Shown here: positions 47,386 through 57,419 of the stretch, one piece after another
How positions within the stretch are numbered: position 1 is the stretch's first letter
Layout: every line of letters begins with the position of its first letter
Source: Homarus americanus
Taxonomy: Eukaryota; Arthropoda; Malacostraca; Decapoda; Nephropidae
Direction of reading: 5' to 3'
Assembly (NCBI RefSeq): GCF_018991925.1
Contig: NW_024720711.1
Span: 2,527,971 to 2,591,970, forward strand
DNA: 64,000 bases
Translations under genes and position numbers: made by a program
Notes under the pieces: generated by a model
What the model was told of the DNA's origin: nothing
What the model saw: only the letters and a program-made list of their open reading frames with translations
The model's database searches: none

Positions 47386-48567
47386 TTTGAATTAAATTAA
47401 CGTTCACTCGGCACAATATGAAGTAGAATAATAGTGTACAGTGGTTCCTAAGTAAGCTTATGTTGTGTAATCTTATTTTTCCAAAACAATAAATTCAAAA
47501 GAAAAAAGTATTGACGTGTTGAATTGTCTTAGCAGCTTCCCAAACTATCTCATTTCACCGAATAAACAAAAAAACGATTACTGTCAATCATATACTTCAC
47601 CATGATTCACCTCACCTGCCTCACCGCTGCTCTAAAATACTGTTAAACTTTTATAATATTTTGCGAGGAACATAAGACATAAGGTCGTTGTGAGGGTCTG
47701 AAGTTTAGTGTTGCCACAGAGCTTAACTCAACCAAGGAGATTATAGGCTAATGAATGTTTGCACTCCATGACTTTTTTTTTTATTTTATTTTGCGTTTGA
47801 AATAAAATTCACGACGGATTTTGTTTCTACTGTATAGGGTTTGTCTACACCACTCAGCATTTATGCTAATTATCTAAGATGAAATAAATCATTCTCCGTT
47901 GTTTTTTATCAAGGAAAAACACGTTTTATAAATATATATAATCAACAGACACTAAGCTTGGATAATACGCTCCTTCGTGTGTTTCTTTGTTAAGCCTTGT
48001 TTACCCCTCCATATTTTCCACTGCTCAAGAGTTGATTAAAAATGGAAAATGTTCGTCGTATATCCGCGTCCGGACCCTCGTCGTCAGGGAGCAGGAAAGC
48101 ATTTGAAGTACTGTAGTCAAGAAGCCCTATATTTCACCCATGGCTCGGCGCTAATAGCTTTACTTAGCTGAGCTTTCTTTTCCTCCTCCTCCTGCCCCAG
48201 GCGCCGCTGTGTCCAGTAAGACGCGTCACTCTCAGAGGCAAGAATTACTTTAGGATCTTGTAGGCGGAAGTCAAGACACATTGTCGAGGACCGCCATGTG
48301 GGTACTCAAGATGCCACCATTAATAGCTTCCCCCTCGTAGCCAGGGAACACATCTTATTACAGCAGATGAATTTCGTAATCAAATAATTCTTCAAACCTC
48401 TGTGATAGCTAAGTTAGATTAATGAATTCTCTTAATATCCTAGTTAAATGGAAATAATTAACCTGCGAATCTTCAGTCTTTCTGAGTCGTAAACAAAGGC
48501 GTACGGTTTAAATCATGACCACAGCGTGGAGGTGTTTACTTATATTAATAATTTGCTTCTGTTACAG
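47386..48567. other. Unique DNA before PSPH exon at 48568
   Basis: No element recognised. The last 30 bases form a standard branch/polypyrimidine region ending TTGCTTCTGTTACAG. Confidence 0.5.
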
Positions 48568-48715
48568 TGAGCAAATTACCATCCCCGGGGGAGTGTCGTG
48601 AAATATGGAGGTCAACTGATGCTGTCTGCTTTGATGTGGACTCTACCGTTATTATTGATGAAGGTCTCGACCAGCTGGCCAGTTTCTGTGGCAAAGCTGA
48701 CGAGGTTAAAAAGCT
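48568..48715 (+). CDS. PSPH: Phosphoserine phosphatase, exon with catalytic motif I
   Basis: Phosphoserine phosphatase (EC 3.1.3.3) hydrolyses O-phospho-L-serine to L-serine, the last step of the phosphorylated serine pathway in the cytosol; it is a HAD-family enzyme using Mg2+. This exon starts after TTACAG and ends AAGCT|GTAAGT. It encodes STDAVCFDVDSTVIIDEGLD, in which FDVDST is HAD motif I: Asp35 (nucleophile) and Asp37 (general acid) in the 242-residue model, followed by the substrate-contacting Glu44. The human equivalent is the ADAVCFDVDSTVI block. It begins with the last two bases of a codon, so another exon must lie upstream. A (CA)n microsatellite starts only 11 bases past the donor. 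Confidence 0.96.
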
Positions 48716-48726
48716 GTAAGTGTTAC

Positions 48727-48741
48727 ACACACACACACACA

Positions 48742-48788
<47 letters not shown>
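48727..48788. repeat. (CA)n microsatellite in a PSPH intron
   Basis: CACACA with one CAGA break, immediately downstream of the exon donor at 48716. CA repeats close to a 5' splice site can act on splicing through hnRNP L in other animals; that role here is only a possibility. Confidence 0.95.
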
Positions 48789-48790
<2 letters not shown>

Positions 48791-49323
48791 ATCCATAAAA
48801 TTTGCCATGTATTTGTTTAATATGAGTTATTACTTAATGGCAATAACCATTAATTAACACCTGTCATTTAATTGTACTGTATTTTAAGTTACTCAAAGCA
48901 CAACTGCTGAACTCTTAAAGTAATGCCTTTAAATTATTATCAGTTGTCCCATTTACCTCTAGACTTAAACAAACTCATCTGTTTACAAGTGAAATAAACT
49001 TCAATGTGTCGACAACTTTATAGTGTTTTGACAACAGTGGGAATTTGGGGAGATATTCGGGTACATTCAAGTGGCTGTTATGTACGTGTCCAGTACTGTA
49101 CCCGCCTACATTGATCAGCAGTGAACTTATTTACTGCACCATAAGCTTCTTAAATTTACAAGTAGCGAAGAGACTAAGAATATACTATTATAGGAATGTG
49201 ATTTTAGTGCATCTTAAAGCTTGAATCCCTCATTACAAACTTGGTAATTGTTTTATAGTTTACTATTCACACATGTGTGAATTTTCATGAATTCATGTTC
49301 AAATAATACATTTTCGCCAACAG
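48789..49323. other. Remaining part of a small PSPH intron
   Basis: AT-rich, no repeat recognised; ends TTTTCGCCAACAG, a weak polypyrimidine tract before the 49324 acceptor. Confidence 0.6.
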
Positions 49324-49458
49324 GACAGTACAAGCAATGCAGGGAGGAATGGAGTTTAGAACCGCTCTGCGTGCAAGACTTGACTTGTTGCAGCCAAAGC
49401 TTTCAACTATACAGAAGTTCACCAGATCAAACCTTCCAAAGCTCACCAAGGATATTGA
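49324..49458 (+). CDS. PSPH: Phosphoserine phosphatase, cap-domain exon
   Basis: Bounded by AACAG| and GATATTGA|GTATGT. It encodes LTVQAMQGGMEFRTALRARL (the first residue is a junction codon) and DLLQPKLSTIQKFTRSNLPK, matching the helical cap domain of eukaryotic and bacterial SerB/PSPH proteins (human MTRRAMGGAVPFKAALTERL). The cap closes over the active site; Met67 and Arg80 in the model fall at the substrate-binding positions. Phase in 2, phase out 2, consistent with both neighbours. Confidence 0.95.
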
Positions 49459-49606
49459 GTATGTTGTGATATTACGGCAATGTGAGCACAGTGCTTTTAT
49501 ACTAAAAAAAAAAACATTGCAAATGTTTATTGTTAATTTTACAGTTTTGTGTCGAAAATATTGTAAAATACAAGTACAGTATAGACGATATGTTCACCCT
49601 AACCCC

Positions 49607-49722
49607 TACTTCTCCCCACACCTCCACTTCTCCCCACACCTCTACTTCTCCCCACACCTCCACTTCTCCCCACACCTCTACTTCTCCCCACACCTCCACT
49701 TCTCCCCACACCTCTACTTCTC
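49607..49722. repeat. 20-bp tandem repeat in a PSPH intron
   Basis: Six units of CACACCTCYACTTCTCCCCA, alternating CTCC and CTCT, lie about 60 bases before the exon at 49785. They could extend the polypyrimidine tract of that exon. Confidence 0.95.
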
Positions 49723-49784
49723 AGCAGTAGAGGTGTTCCAGTGTACTCAAAGTAGTTAAGTGTGACGTATGCTCCTACCCCCAG

Positions 49785-49930
49785 CCGCCTGGTAGCCGCC
49801 CTACAAGCTCGTGATGTTGACGTGTATCTCGTGTCTGGCGGGTTCAGGTCCCTCATCGCCCCAGTAGCCAAGATGCTCAACATACCACTCGAGAACATCT
49901 TTGCAAATAGATTAAAATTCTTCTTCGATG
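49785..49930 (+). CDS. PSPH: Phosphoserine phosphatase, exon with motif II
   Basis: Acceptor TACCCCCAG|, donor TTCGATG|GTAAGG. It encodes RLVAALQARDVDVYLVSGGF, then RSLIAPVAKMLNIPLENIFA and NRLKFFFDG. SGGFRS is HAD motif II; Ser124 in the model binds the phosphate and the two glycines and Arg128 complete the loop. Human PSPH has the near-identical VQVFLISGGFRS and FANRLKFYFNG. No stop or frameshift. Confidence 0.97.
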
Positions 49931-49989
49931 GTAAGGCAATATTTTTGTGATGCTTTGTAAAGGTGCTGATGATTGTGAATGTAAATATA

Positions 49990-49997
49990 GTGTAGAT
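49990..49997. repeat. Left 8-bp target duplication of the hAT element
   Basis: GTGTAGAT, identical to 52279-52286. Confidence 0.9.
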
Positions 49998-50434
49998 CAG
50001 TGCTATTCAAACTGGGTGGATGGTCCTCCCTTGGACGAGATTTTGTTTGGGGTGGATGAGATTTGAAGGGATGGGGGACACGTGTGAAGGTGTGTGTTGC
50101 CTACGGAATCATGACATCACCCATAATATTTGAAACGCCGACCAATGAAAAAAAGAGTGCCGGGAGGAGGATTCAGTTTTAAATTTCAAAGTCAGTGCCC
50201 AATTGACTGTCGTAGGGAGAGTAGGTAAGGTAGCGTTTCACTCTATTTCTCACGGCATGGGTTGATATACAGTACCATGAAGCTGGGCGAAACAACAGAT
50301 GTGGGAGGGAAGCGCAGTTGATTGTGTGCCATCGCAGCACTAATGGTGCCGCCTACAATTGAGGGTTGAAACAGCAGAGAACATTTTCCCGAAACTGAAT
50401 TACAGTATTTTATTACTGAAGAGGGCATTGAATG

Positions 50435-51045
50435 GTCGAAGTGAAAATCCATCACAACAGATGGTGCGAGGGCAATGGTTGGAGCAATCATTGGGGGAAT
50501 CAAGCAGTATCACCTAACTGTGTTACAATTTACTGTGTAATTCACCGAGAGGCCTTTATTGCTAAGCTACTAAAAGACTAGAACAGCCAGTGAGAAGAAT
50601 GATTTTGAGCATCTTCTTGGTGAGTTGTGGAAAGATATGGAAGCCAACTTCACCACACTGCTCTTTCATGCCGAGGCGCGGTGGTTATCCAGTGGGAAGG
50701 TTCTGAACTGAGTGCTTGTACGGAGAGAACGGTTGTGTGTTTTTGTTGTTTTTTCACAGAGGAAGCAAACCCCATGGCAGTTAAATGTCAGGATAACTTT
50801 TGGTTGGCAAAGTTGTCATACATTGCCTCAGTTTTTGATCATTTGAACAAACTCAACATCAGTCTCCAAGGCAAAGGTCGGGATATTTTCACAGCAGTGA
50901 GAAAAATAAACGGATTCAAACTGAAGGTGCAAAACTGGAGAGCCAACATAGAAAAGAACAATTTGTCTGATTTCCCGACTTTTGATAATTTTATGAGAGA
51001 ATGTGGCTGGGAACATAGGGTGCAGGCAGCAGAAGAGGAGACATC
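50435..51045 (+). pseudogene. hAT transposase, N-terminal and central part, broken
   Basis: Fragments in several frames: KSITTDGARAMVGAIIGGIK (catalytic Asp in TDGA, near 50460), VIHREAFIAKLL (near 50540), LFHAEARWLSSGKVL (near 50660), then NFWLAKLSYIASVFDHLNKL, NISLQGKGRDIFTAVRKING and NLSDFPTFDNFMRECG. These are characteristic of the ZBED5/SCAND3-like hAT transposases. Multiple stops and frameshifts; the zinc-finger (BED) N-terminus was not found. Confidence 0.85.
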
Positions 51046-51711
51046 CGTCCCTCGTAACGATCTTCAAGAGTGAAGTGCTTCCCCATCTGGAGTACTGTCA
51101 CCCCGTCTGGTCCCGAGATATGCTAGGGACTGTCAGTTGGTTGAAAATGTTCAAAGGAGGGCCACCAGACTGGTGCCTGCACTTCGGCACCTCAGCTACC
51201 CTGAGAGATTGGACCGCCTGAACTTGCCTAGCTTATACTACAGACGGGTAAGGGGCGACCTAGTTGAGGTGTATAAGCATCTCAGGGGGCACTACTCAGT
51301 CGAGTGTCCTTACTTGGAGTTGGCGGACGCTCGCCCCACAAGGGGTCACAGCTCAAAATTGAAGAAGCCGCAAGTCCAGAAAACTGTGAGGGCAAACTTT
51401 TTCGGAGTGAGGGATGTTTTCGGAGTGAGGGATGTAAACTCTTGGAGCAATCTACCAGAGAGTGTTGTGACGGCACCGAGTGTGAGCTCTTTCAAGACAA
51501 GACTTGACCAACACTGGAGCGGGTTCAGGTACATTCAGGAGCCGGTGCATGCCCAGTATTTGCCAACAGTGTGTGACAGAGACGGGACCGATCGCCCGGG
51601 CGGCTAGCGAGCCAATCTTTTGGTGAAGAAGATAAATGAAAAGGAAAAGTAATCAGAGACTTGACCGATCGCCCAAGCGGCTAACGAGCCGATCAGTGGC
51701 GAAGAGGATAA
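51046..51711 (+). mobile_element. LINE family A fragment nested inside the hAT element
   Basis: Starts at CCGTCCCTCGTAACG and runs through VLPHLEYCHPVWS coding to an unbroken 156-codon frame from 51137 (RRATRLVPALRHLSYPERLD, EVYKHLRGHYSVECPYLEL, NLPESVVTAPSVSSF, DRPGG) and the family 3' UTR ending GAAGAGGATAAA. An 18-base tandem duplication inside it repeats FGVRDV (51405-51440). Just before the insert the hAT reads GAAGAGGA (51032-51039), the same eight bases as in the LINE end (51701-51708). Confidence 0.88.
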
Positions 51712-52156
51712 AAATTATGTCCTGTTTGGTTGTCAGTCACCTTACTTTGATTCAGAAAAACCTTAACGTGCATTTCCCAGAGAGTGGGAGCGAACACCTG
51801 AATTACATACAACCATTTGCTGATGATGGGGATAACCATTCTGAAGCTCTATTGGAGCTTCGGACAGATTACGCAAAAAAGCAGCCTTCAAGACATGAGC
51901 ACACACCATGGATTTTTGGGTTACATTGTTGGATATTCCAGAATACAAGGAGTTGGCCAAGCAGGTGACAACTATGTTTGTGCAGATGCCAACATCATAT
52001 CTGTGTGAGCAAGGCTTCTCAGCTTTAGTTTTAATCAAATCAAAGAAAAGGAACTCGATTTCGAATGTGGATTCCCTTATGCGGGGTGCACTCGAAGGTC
52101 GGCTGATTCCAAGATTTCACCAAAACATTCATAATTATACCTATGGTAAATAAATA
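51712..52156 (+). pseudogene. hAT transposase C-terminal dimerisation region
   Basis: Continues the hAT protein after the LINE insert: LTLIQKNLNVHFPESG, ELRTDYAKK, then in another frame LLDIPEYKELAKQVTTMFVQ, MPTSYLCEQGFSALVLIKSK, KRNSISNVDSLMRGALEGR and a stop after NYTYGK. CEQGFSAL..KRN is the hallmark of the hAT C-terminal domain. One frame change near 51905. Confidence 0.9.
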
Positions 52157-52278
52157 CAAGTGAAACGACTTTTTTTTCTTTCTCTCACTTTTAGCAAAAT
52201 ATGGTTATCACTAGAGGTGGATGGCATTGTAAGTTTCATCACTAGGTGGATAACATAAAAAAAGGTTGAATAGCACTG

Positions 52279-52286
52279 GTGTAGAT
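52279..52286. repeat. Right 8-bp target duplication of the hAT element
   Basis: GTGTAGAT; see 49990-49997. Confidence 0.9.
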
Positions 52287-52291
52287 ACTTT

Positions 52292-52385
52292 TGGATCACA
52301 TGAAGATTAGCACCACAGGCACTAATGCTACCTGGGGTGGTTAGGTTAGGTTTGATTTGGAAAGGTTGGATTAGGTCAGGTAATG
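52292..52385. mobile_element. Fragment of a telomere-array inverted-repeat element
   Basis: GGATCACATGAAGATTAGCA lies at about 52292, followed by GGTTAGGTTAGG-like bases; it matches the outer terminus seen at 14777-15035 and 40214-40325. The other end is not found before the next PSPH exon. Confidence 0.4.
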
Positions 52386-52427
52386 GTTGCATCTCCTCCT
52401 TTGCCATAATTTAGCAATATTCTACAG

Positions 52428-52589
52428 GTGAATACGGTGGTTTTGATGAAACTCAACTGACGAGCAGATCAGGGGGTAAAGCCGAGGTCATCTCATGGCT
52501 AAAGAAGAGAGAAGGTTACTCAAGCGTCGTCATGATTGGTGACGGAGCAACAGACATGGAAGCTTGTCCACCAGCTGATGCCTTTATTG
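52428..52589 (+). CDS. PSPH: Phosphoserine phosphatase, exon with motifs III and IV
   Basis: Acceptor TTCTACAG|, donor TTTATTG|GTAGGT. It encodes EYGGFDETQLTSRSGGKAEV, ISWLKKREGYSSVVMIGDGA and TDMEACPPADAFIG. Lys173 in SGGK is HAD motif III (stabilises the phospho-aspartate); IGDGATDMEA is motif IV with Mg2+-binding Asp194 and Asp198. It matches human GGKGKVI and IMIGDGATDMEACPPADAFIG nearly residue for residue. Confidence 0.97.
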
Positions 52590-52705
52590 GTAGGTCATAA
52601 TTCAACTTTCTTCATATTTTGTCCACATTTATAACATCATTTTATTTATCATTCCACCTCTTTTCACCGTACTAGTTGTTCAGGCAGTTGATCTGTTTGT
52701 TTTTT

Positions 52706-52880
52706 TATAAATTTTATTGGGTAGTGTTAGTACAGGAGGAAACCAGAGTACCTGGAGGAAGCCAGTGATGTTAGGTAGTCACACTGGTTAACACCCTTGT
52801 TACATCTGTCTTACTGGATTAAATGCAAAACATGGGGCAAGAGATACACACCTTATCGCTGCACCATCAATACCACATTG
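52706..52880 (-). mobile_element. tRNA-derived SINE-like copy, second locus
   Basis: On the minus strand: GGTGCAGCGATAAGGTGTGT, ATCTCTTGCCCCATG, then AAGACAGATGTAACAAGGGT and a body ending CTGTACTAACACTACCCAAT. Same blocks in the same order as 9660-9825. It lies in PSPH intron 4, antisense. Confidence 0.45.
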
Positions 52881-53351
52881 AGGTTTAACTCGAGAGAATA
52901 TCTCCGTTTGTACAGATTTGTGCTGAAATGTGTTTACTCACAATCTTTTTTTTAACTGTCCATTTGTCTCTATTGTATTCTATCTGTGTCTGTCCATTAT
53001 CTTTACTTATTTCCCATTTACCTGTGGTACTCCATTATTTGGCAAGACTGTGAGGCTACCATCTTTAATGTTATTCCTTTTGTCAGTTCACATGCCTAAA
53101 GTGAAGGAGAGCTTATGCCCTACCCTTGATGGTGTGTAGTCATCGTGTGGGTCGTGTCATGTTGCGTTTCTGTAGCAAAGCGTGTTGGCACTCGGGCTTT
53201 CATTGTTGAGCGGTGACAATTAGATGGTGATTACGTACGAGCATCAAGATCGCCTTAGTGATGTGAATTTGTAAATTGGTGTAGGATTTTTAACGTTATT
53301 TGCAATTGTACTGTATATTGAATTATTCTCCCTGCCATATGACTACGGAAC

Positions 53352-53775
53352 CTCAGCTAACTAGAGAGAGGACGCCTTCAACTGCCAAGCTTATACTACA
53401 GACGGACAAAGGATGACCTAATCGAAGTGTATAAACATCTCGGGGGGGGCGGGCACTACTCGGTCAAATGTACATACCAGGAGCGGCCAGACATCCGCCC
53501 CACAAGGGGTCACAGCTCAAAGTTGAAGAAGCCATAAATCCAGAAAACTGTGAGGGCAAATTTTTTCGGAGTGAGAATTGTGAACTCTTGGAACAATCTG
53601 CCAGAGTGTTGTGACAGCTCTGAGTGTGGGCTCATTCAAGGCCAGACTTGACCAACACTGGAGCAGGTTCTGATATATTTAGGAGCCATTACTTGCCAAA
53701 AGTACATAACTGAGACGTGACCGACTGCCCAAGCGGCTAACGAGCCATCAGTGGCGAAGTGGATAAAAGTAAAAA
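53352..53775 (+). mobile_element. LINE family A fragment, strongly decayed
   Basis: CCAAGCTTATACTACAGACG, CGCCCCACAAGGGGTCACAG and AACTGTGAGGGCAAATTTTT follow the family order; it ends GGCGAAGTGGATAAAAG. Many substitutions and indels, no open frame of note. It lies in PSPH intron 4 in sense orientation. Confidence 0.8.
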
Positions 53776-54039
53776 TCACAAACACTTGGTATCCTTCTAC
53801 ATGTAAGGTCATAATTCAGTGGGAAATGCAGCATCGTCATCAAGTTTGACATGTATGATTCACAAATGGTACCTGGTTACCTTTGAAAACTAGGTCACTA
53901 ACTATATGAAAATAGGTCATGTTCAATGTTCTCTCTGACAGCTACATGACACACAACACTTGCCAAACTTCACTTGAATGATCAGCTAACAACACCGTGT
54001 CTGGACCTGTGTGAAAAAAATAGTGGGTGAAACAAAACA

Positions 54040-56345
54040 CCTACTTTTACTTTTTCTTTTATCCTCTTCACCACTGATCGGCTCGTTAGCCGCTTGGACG
54101 ATCGGTCACGTCTCTGATTACTTTTCCTTTTCATTTATCCTCTTCACCAAAAGATCGGCTCGCTAGCCGCCCGGGTGATCGGTCACGTCTCTGTCACGCA
54201 CTGTTGGCAAATACTGGGCATGCACCGGCTCCTGAATGTACCTGAACCCGCCCCAGTGTTGGTCAAGTCTTGTCTTGAAAGAGCTTGCACTCGGTGCCGT
54301 CACAACACTCTCTGGTAGATTGTTCCAAGAGTTTACAGCCCTCACTCCGAAAAAGTTTGCCCTCGCAGTTTTCTGGACTTGCGGCTTCTTCAATTTTGAG
54401 CTGTGACCCCTTGTGGGGTGAGCGTCCGCCAGCTCCAAGTAAGGACACTCGACTGAGTAGTGCCCCCTGAGATGCTTATACACCTCCACTAGGTCACCCC
54501 TTGCCCGTCTGTAATATAAGCTAGGCAAGTTCAGGCGGTCCAATCTCTCAGGGTAGCGAGGTGCCGAAGTGCAGGCACCAGTCTGGTGGCCCTCCTTTGA
54601 ACATTTTCAACCAACTGACAGTCCCCAGCATATCTCGGGGACCAGACGGGGTGACAGTACTCCAGATGGGGAAGCACTTTACTCTTGAAGATCGTTACGA
54701 GGGACGGACCGTCTAGATATCTGAACGACCTTCTTATAAGACCCAATAATATATTTGCCTGGTTTACCTTCTTCTCGCAATGGCCCAAGAACTTCAGCTC
54801 ATTGTCAACATACACACCTAGGTCCTTCTCACATTCAGTCTCAACTAGTGCAGTTTCTTCATCCCGTTGGGACATATGATACGCCTCCTTACCGTTGGTA
54901 CGCCCCGGGTGCATCCTCTTACACTTCGTAACATTGAATCTTAGCAGCCATTCCTTCGACTATTCCTGGAGCCCACAGAGGTCCTTCTGCAGCTCTTCAC
55001 AGTCAGCTTGGTTCTTAATTTCCCAAAATAACTTGGCGTCATCGGCAAACATTTGTATGGAGGAGTGTACAACGTCAGGCATGTCATTTATGAAACAAAC
55101 AAACAACAGCGGGCCCAATACACTGTCCTGTGGTACCCCACTTGTGACAGGTACGGATGAAGATTTCGTGCCATTAATCACCACACACTACTTGCGGTCA
55201 TGTAGAAAGTCTTCTATCCATGCAAGGACATTTCCCCGAATTCCGTACCCTTCCAGTTTGATTTTCAGCTTTTCATGGGGTACACTGTCGAAAGCCTTGG
55301 CAAAATCTAGGTTTATATTGTCGATATTACCACCCCGTTCCAGAATATGGGTCAAAATATCCAATACCTTGAGCAATTGTGTTAAGCAGGAGCGCCCCGG
55401 CATAAAACCGTGTTGGCAATCCTTTACAAGATTGTTTCGTATTAGATGTTCCATTGCAGCATCTCTGATAATTATACTCTCAAGTACCTTACATATTATG
55501 CTGTTCAGGCTCACTGGTCTATAGTTGTTCGTGGAGTGCCGATCGCCCATCTTGAGGATAGGACTCGCATAAGCCACTTTCCATTCACTGGGGACCATTT
55601 GTTCATCCAGGCATTCACAAAACAGGATCTTCAGGGGCTCTGCAAGCTCGTTGCACAACTCTCTTAGCACTCTAGGATGCACCATGTCTGGGCCGGGACT
55701 CTTATGGACCTTTAGCCCGGACAGTTTATTTCTAATACCCTCTTCTGTGAACACAATGTGGGTCAGTGCTGTGTCGAACTGTCTGTCCTCAAACGCAGGA
55801 AGGTTAGTTGCATCCTCTCTTGTGAACACTGAGGAAAAGAAGCTGTTCAATGCCTCAGCTTTATTCTGGTCAGAATCTGCGTAACTACCATCCACAAGCC
55901 TCAGGTCTGATACTCCTACTCGCGTTTTCAATTTCGACTTTGCATAGCAGTAAAACGCCTTTGGGTTTGACTTGACCTCGCTTGCAACCAGCCTCTGGAA
56001 CTCCTTTTCAGCCCTTCTACACTCTGTCTTTGCTTGGTTTCTGGCTCTTACATACATCCTCCTGTCTTGCTCATCGTTTGACCCAACCCAAGTCTTGAAT
56101 TTCTGGGTTTTCTTCTTAATTTTGTCGACCACCGCATGGTTCATGTGTAGGGATCCCCTTGTATTCCTAGAAGCACTGGGTTTGGTCTTGGGTATATATT
56201 TATCGATCAAATGGGTTTATTTACTAGTTATGATATCCAGCGTAGTGTCCGCGTTCTTGTACCTTAATGAGTCAGGCCAGTTGATACTACTCATCTCTTC
56301 CCTCATCCCATTGTAATTTCCCTTGTAATATTTGCACCTTGGCCT
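54040..56345 (-). mobile_element. LINE family A, longest copy (RT domain to 3' end), antisense in PSPH intron 4
   Basis: A non-LTR retrotransposon of the CR1/L2/jockey assemblage, by its RT and C-terminal motifs. The 5' end is truncated: homology begins near 56345 with YYKGNYNGMREEMSSINWP, so the endonuclease is missing. The 3' UTR at 54040-54165 holds two GAAGAGGATAAA blocks separated by the CGAGCCGATC repeat and ends AAAAGAAAAAGTAAAAG. Seven shorter copies of the same 3' end are in the window. The element stops about 107 bases before the last PSPH exon. Confidence 0.9.
54163..56320 (-). pseudogene. LINE family A reverse transcriptase ORF, nonsense and frameshift mutated
   Basis: Minus-strand order: linker (RMYVRARNQAKTECRRAEKE), SFFSSVFTREDATNLP, HKSPGPDMVHPRVLREL, VPSEWKVAYASPILKMGDR, NNYRPVSLNSIICKVLE, QHGFMPGRSCLTQLL, INLDFAKAFDSVPHEKLK (motif A, catalytic Asp), SGVPQDSVLGPLLFVCFIND, MFADDAKLFWEI (motif C, FADD), ECEKDLGVYVDNELKF, HLEYCHPVWSP and ERL/DRLNLPSLYYRRARGDL. 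Lesions: TAA/TAG codons near 56222, 55188 and 54960 in an otherwise continuous frame, and a one-base loss near 54560 where the nested copy at 51190 keeps the frame. The longest open part is 340 codons (55188-56210). Confidence 0.93.
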
Positions 56346-56452
56346 GTTTAAGCCATTTTATAATTCAGTACTGTTCTGTATTAGATACTCTAAAAATGTA
56401 TTACAGCTTAGCAAATTACTGTGTACCGTATGTAATTTATTTTTAATTTCAG

Positions 56453-56553
56453 GGTTTGGTGGAAACATTGTGAGAGAAGCGGTGAGGGACACAGCAACCT
56501 GGTTTGTTTATGATTTTGCAACTCTCATTAATGAGTTAGAAAGTGAAGATTAG
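56453..56553 (+). CDS. PSPH: Phosphoserine phosphatase, terminal exon
   Basis: Acceptor TTTAATTTCAG|GG. It encodes GFGGNIVREAVRDTATWFVY, then DFATLINELESED and TAG at 56551-56553. It matches the human C-terminus FGGNVIRQQVKDNAKWYITDFVELLGELEE in length and pattern. GFGGN is the conserved end of the HAD core. It completes an intact reading frame through all five certain exons. The antisense LINE ends close upstream, so little native intron is left for the branch point. Confidence 0.96.
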
Positions 56554-56777
56554 CAGATCCTCAAAAGAAATCTTTGTTGACACAAGTCTTCTACAGTAAA
56601 CTTTATATCCTAAGCTGGCCAATATTTTATATATTTTATTACAAGCTGGTTGGGGTAAGCAGGTGAAGCAAATCTTGTAATATTTTCTTGTACAAAGACT
56701 CTGATTAATGTCCATTTCAACTGAATGTGGATTGTGATTTAATAGCTTAATTTTCTGATGTGTTCTAGGAGACCAAT

Positions 56778-56783
56778 ATTAAA
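56778..56783 (+). terminator. Candidate poly(A) signal ATTAAA for PSPH
   Basis: ATTAAA, the commonest variant signal, lies 225 bases after the stop codon. No canonical AATAAA is closer. Position only; other sites further down are possible. Confidence 0.3.
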
Positions 56784-57211
56784 TGCTGTTTAAGTATACT
56801 CCGAAAACCGACATCCCAATAACCCCTGATTCGCATAACTGACGATTACATATTGGGGAAATACCCCGCATGCTTCATTGAGTACCCCGTTGATCAGACC
56901 AAATACTACTGTAATCTTAACTTAAATCACAAATTTACCTAAAAAAAAAATCATTTAAAGCTTACTCATGATTTATACCAAGATATTTTACTTTTGTTAT
57001 TGCACTTCAGTGCACTTCAGACAAATAATTTTAATATTTTTTTTATTAGTAGTGTGTACAGTATGTGTAGCCTTTATGAACTGTGTTGGTGAGGCAAGAT
57101 AAACTAAATTATTCTATTTTCATCTGACATCAGTTCAGGGAAGGATGACCACATGTGGTGACTGTACTGTACTGTTCATCCTTTTGTGCTATTTGTAGAG
57201 AGGATAGTAAT

Positions 57212-57330
57212 ATGTCTCCTAGGAGACCAGCAGGCAGTGGAAATGGTTGTAATGCAGCAAAATGTAAGCATGTGACATTAACTATTTTAGAAATGATGCC
57301 AATACTGAACCGGTCTGGTCCCAAGCTTCC
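57212..57330 (+). pseudogene. Tigger/pogo-like transposase N-terminus remnant
   Basis: MSPRRPAGSGNGCNAAKCKH then VTLTILEMMPILNR resembles the start of Tigger/CENP-B type transposases (basic start, then a helix-turn-helix beginning xVTLTLxEKxxIL). The frame then departs from the family. The rest of the helix-turn-helix and the DDE domain are not found. Identification is by eye over ~35 residues. Confidence 0.45.
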
Positions 57331-57419
57331 CGGATTAGTGAGGTCCAACCTGTACAATAATTCTGCAAACATAAATTTTAAACTGTATCATAATCTCAAG
57401 GGTTTATCTCAGTAAACTA

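Larger units (their letters stand above)
49998..52278 (+). mobile_element. hAT-family DNA transposon in PSPH intron 3, interrupted by a LINE
   Basis: Ends are CAGTGCTATTCAA and its inverted match TTGAATAGCACTG (13 bp), flanked by identical 8-bp duplications GTGTAGAT; 8-bp duplications and CAGTG-type ends are the hAT signature. Inside is a broken transposase in the same sense as PSPH. A 666-base LINE family A fragment (51046-51711) splits it; without that insert the hAT would be ~1.6 kb. It fills over 90% of the intron between exons 49785-49930 and 52428-52589. Confidence 0.92.

Noticed and set aside
48515..48567. ATG at 48515 as the PSPH start in the exon itself
   Set aside because: Its frame does not join the coding frame at 48570, and the coding frame meets a TAA just upstream without any ATG.
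57155..57415. Complete small gene of 86 codons
   Set aside because: Only the first ~35 residues resemble a known family (Tigger-type transposase); the rest looks like read-through of decayed DNA.
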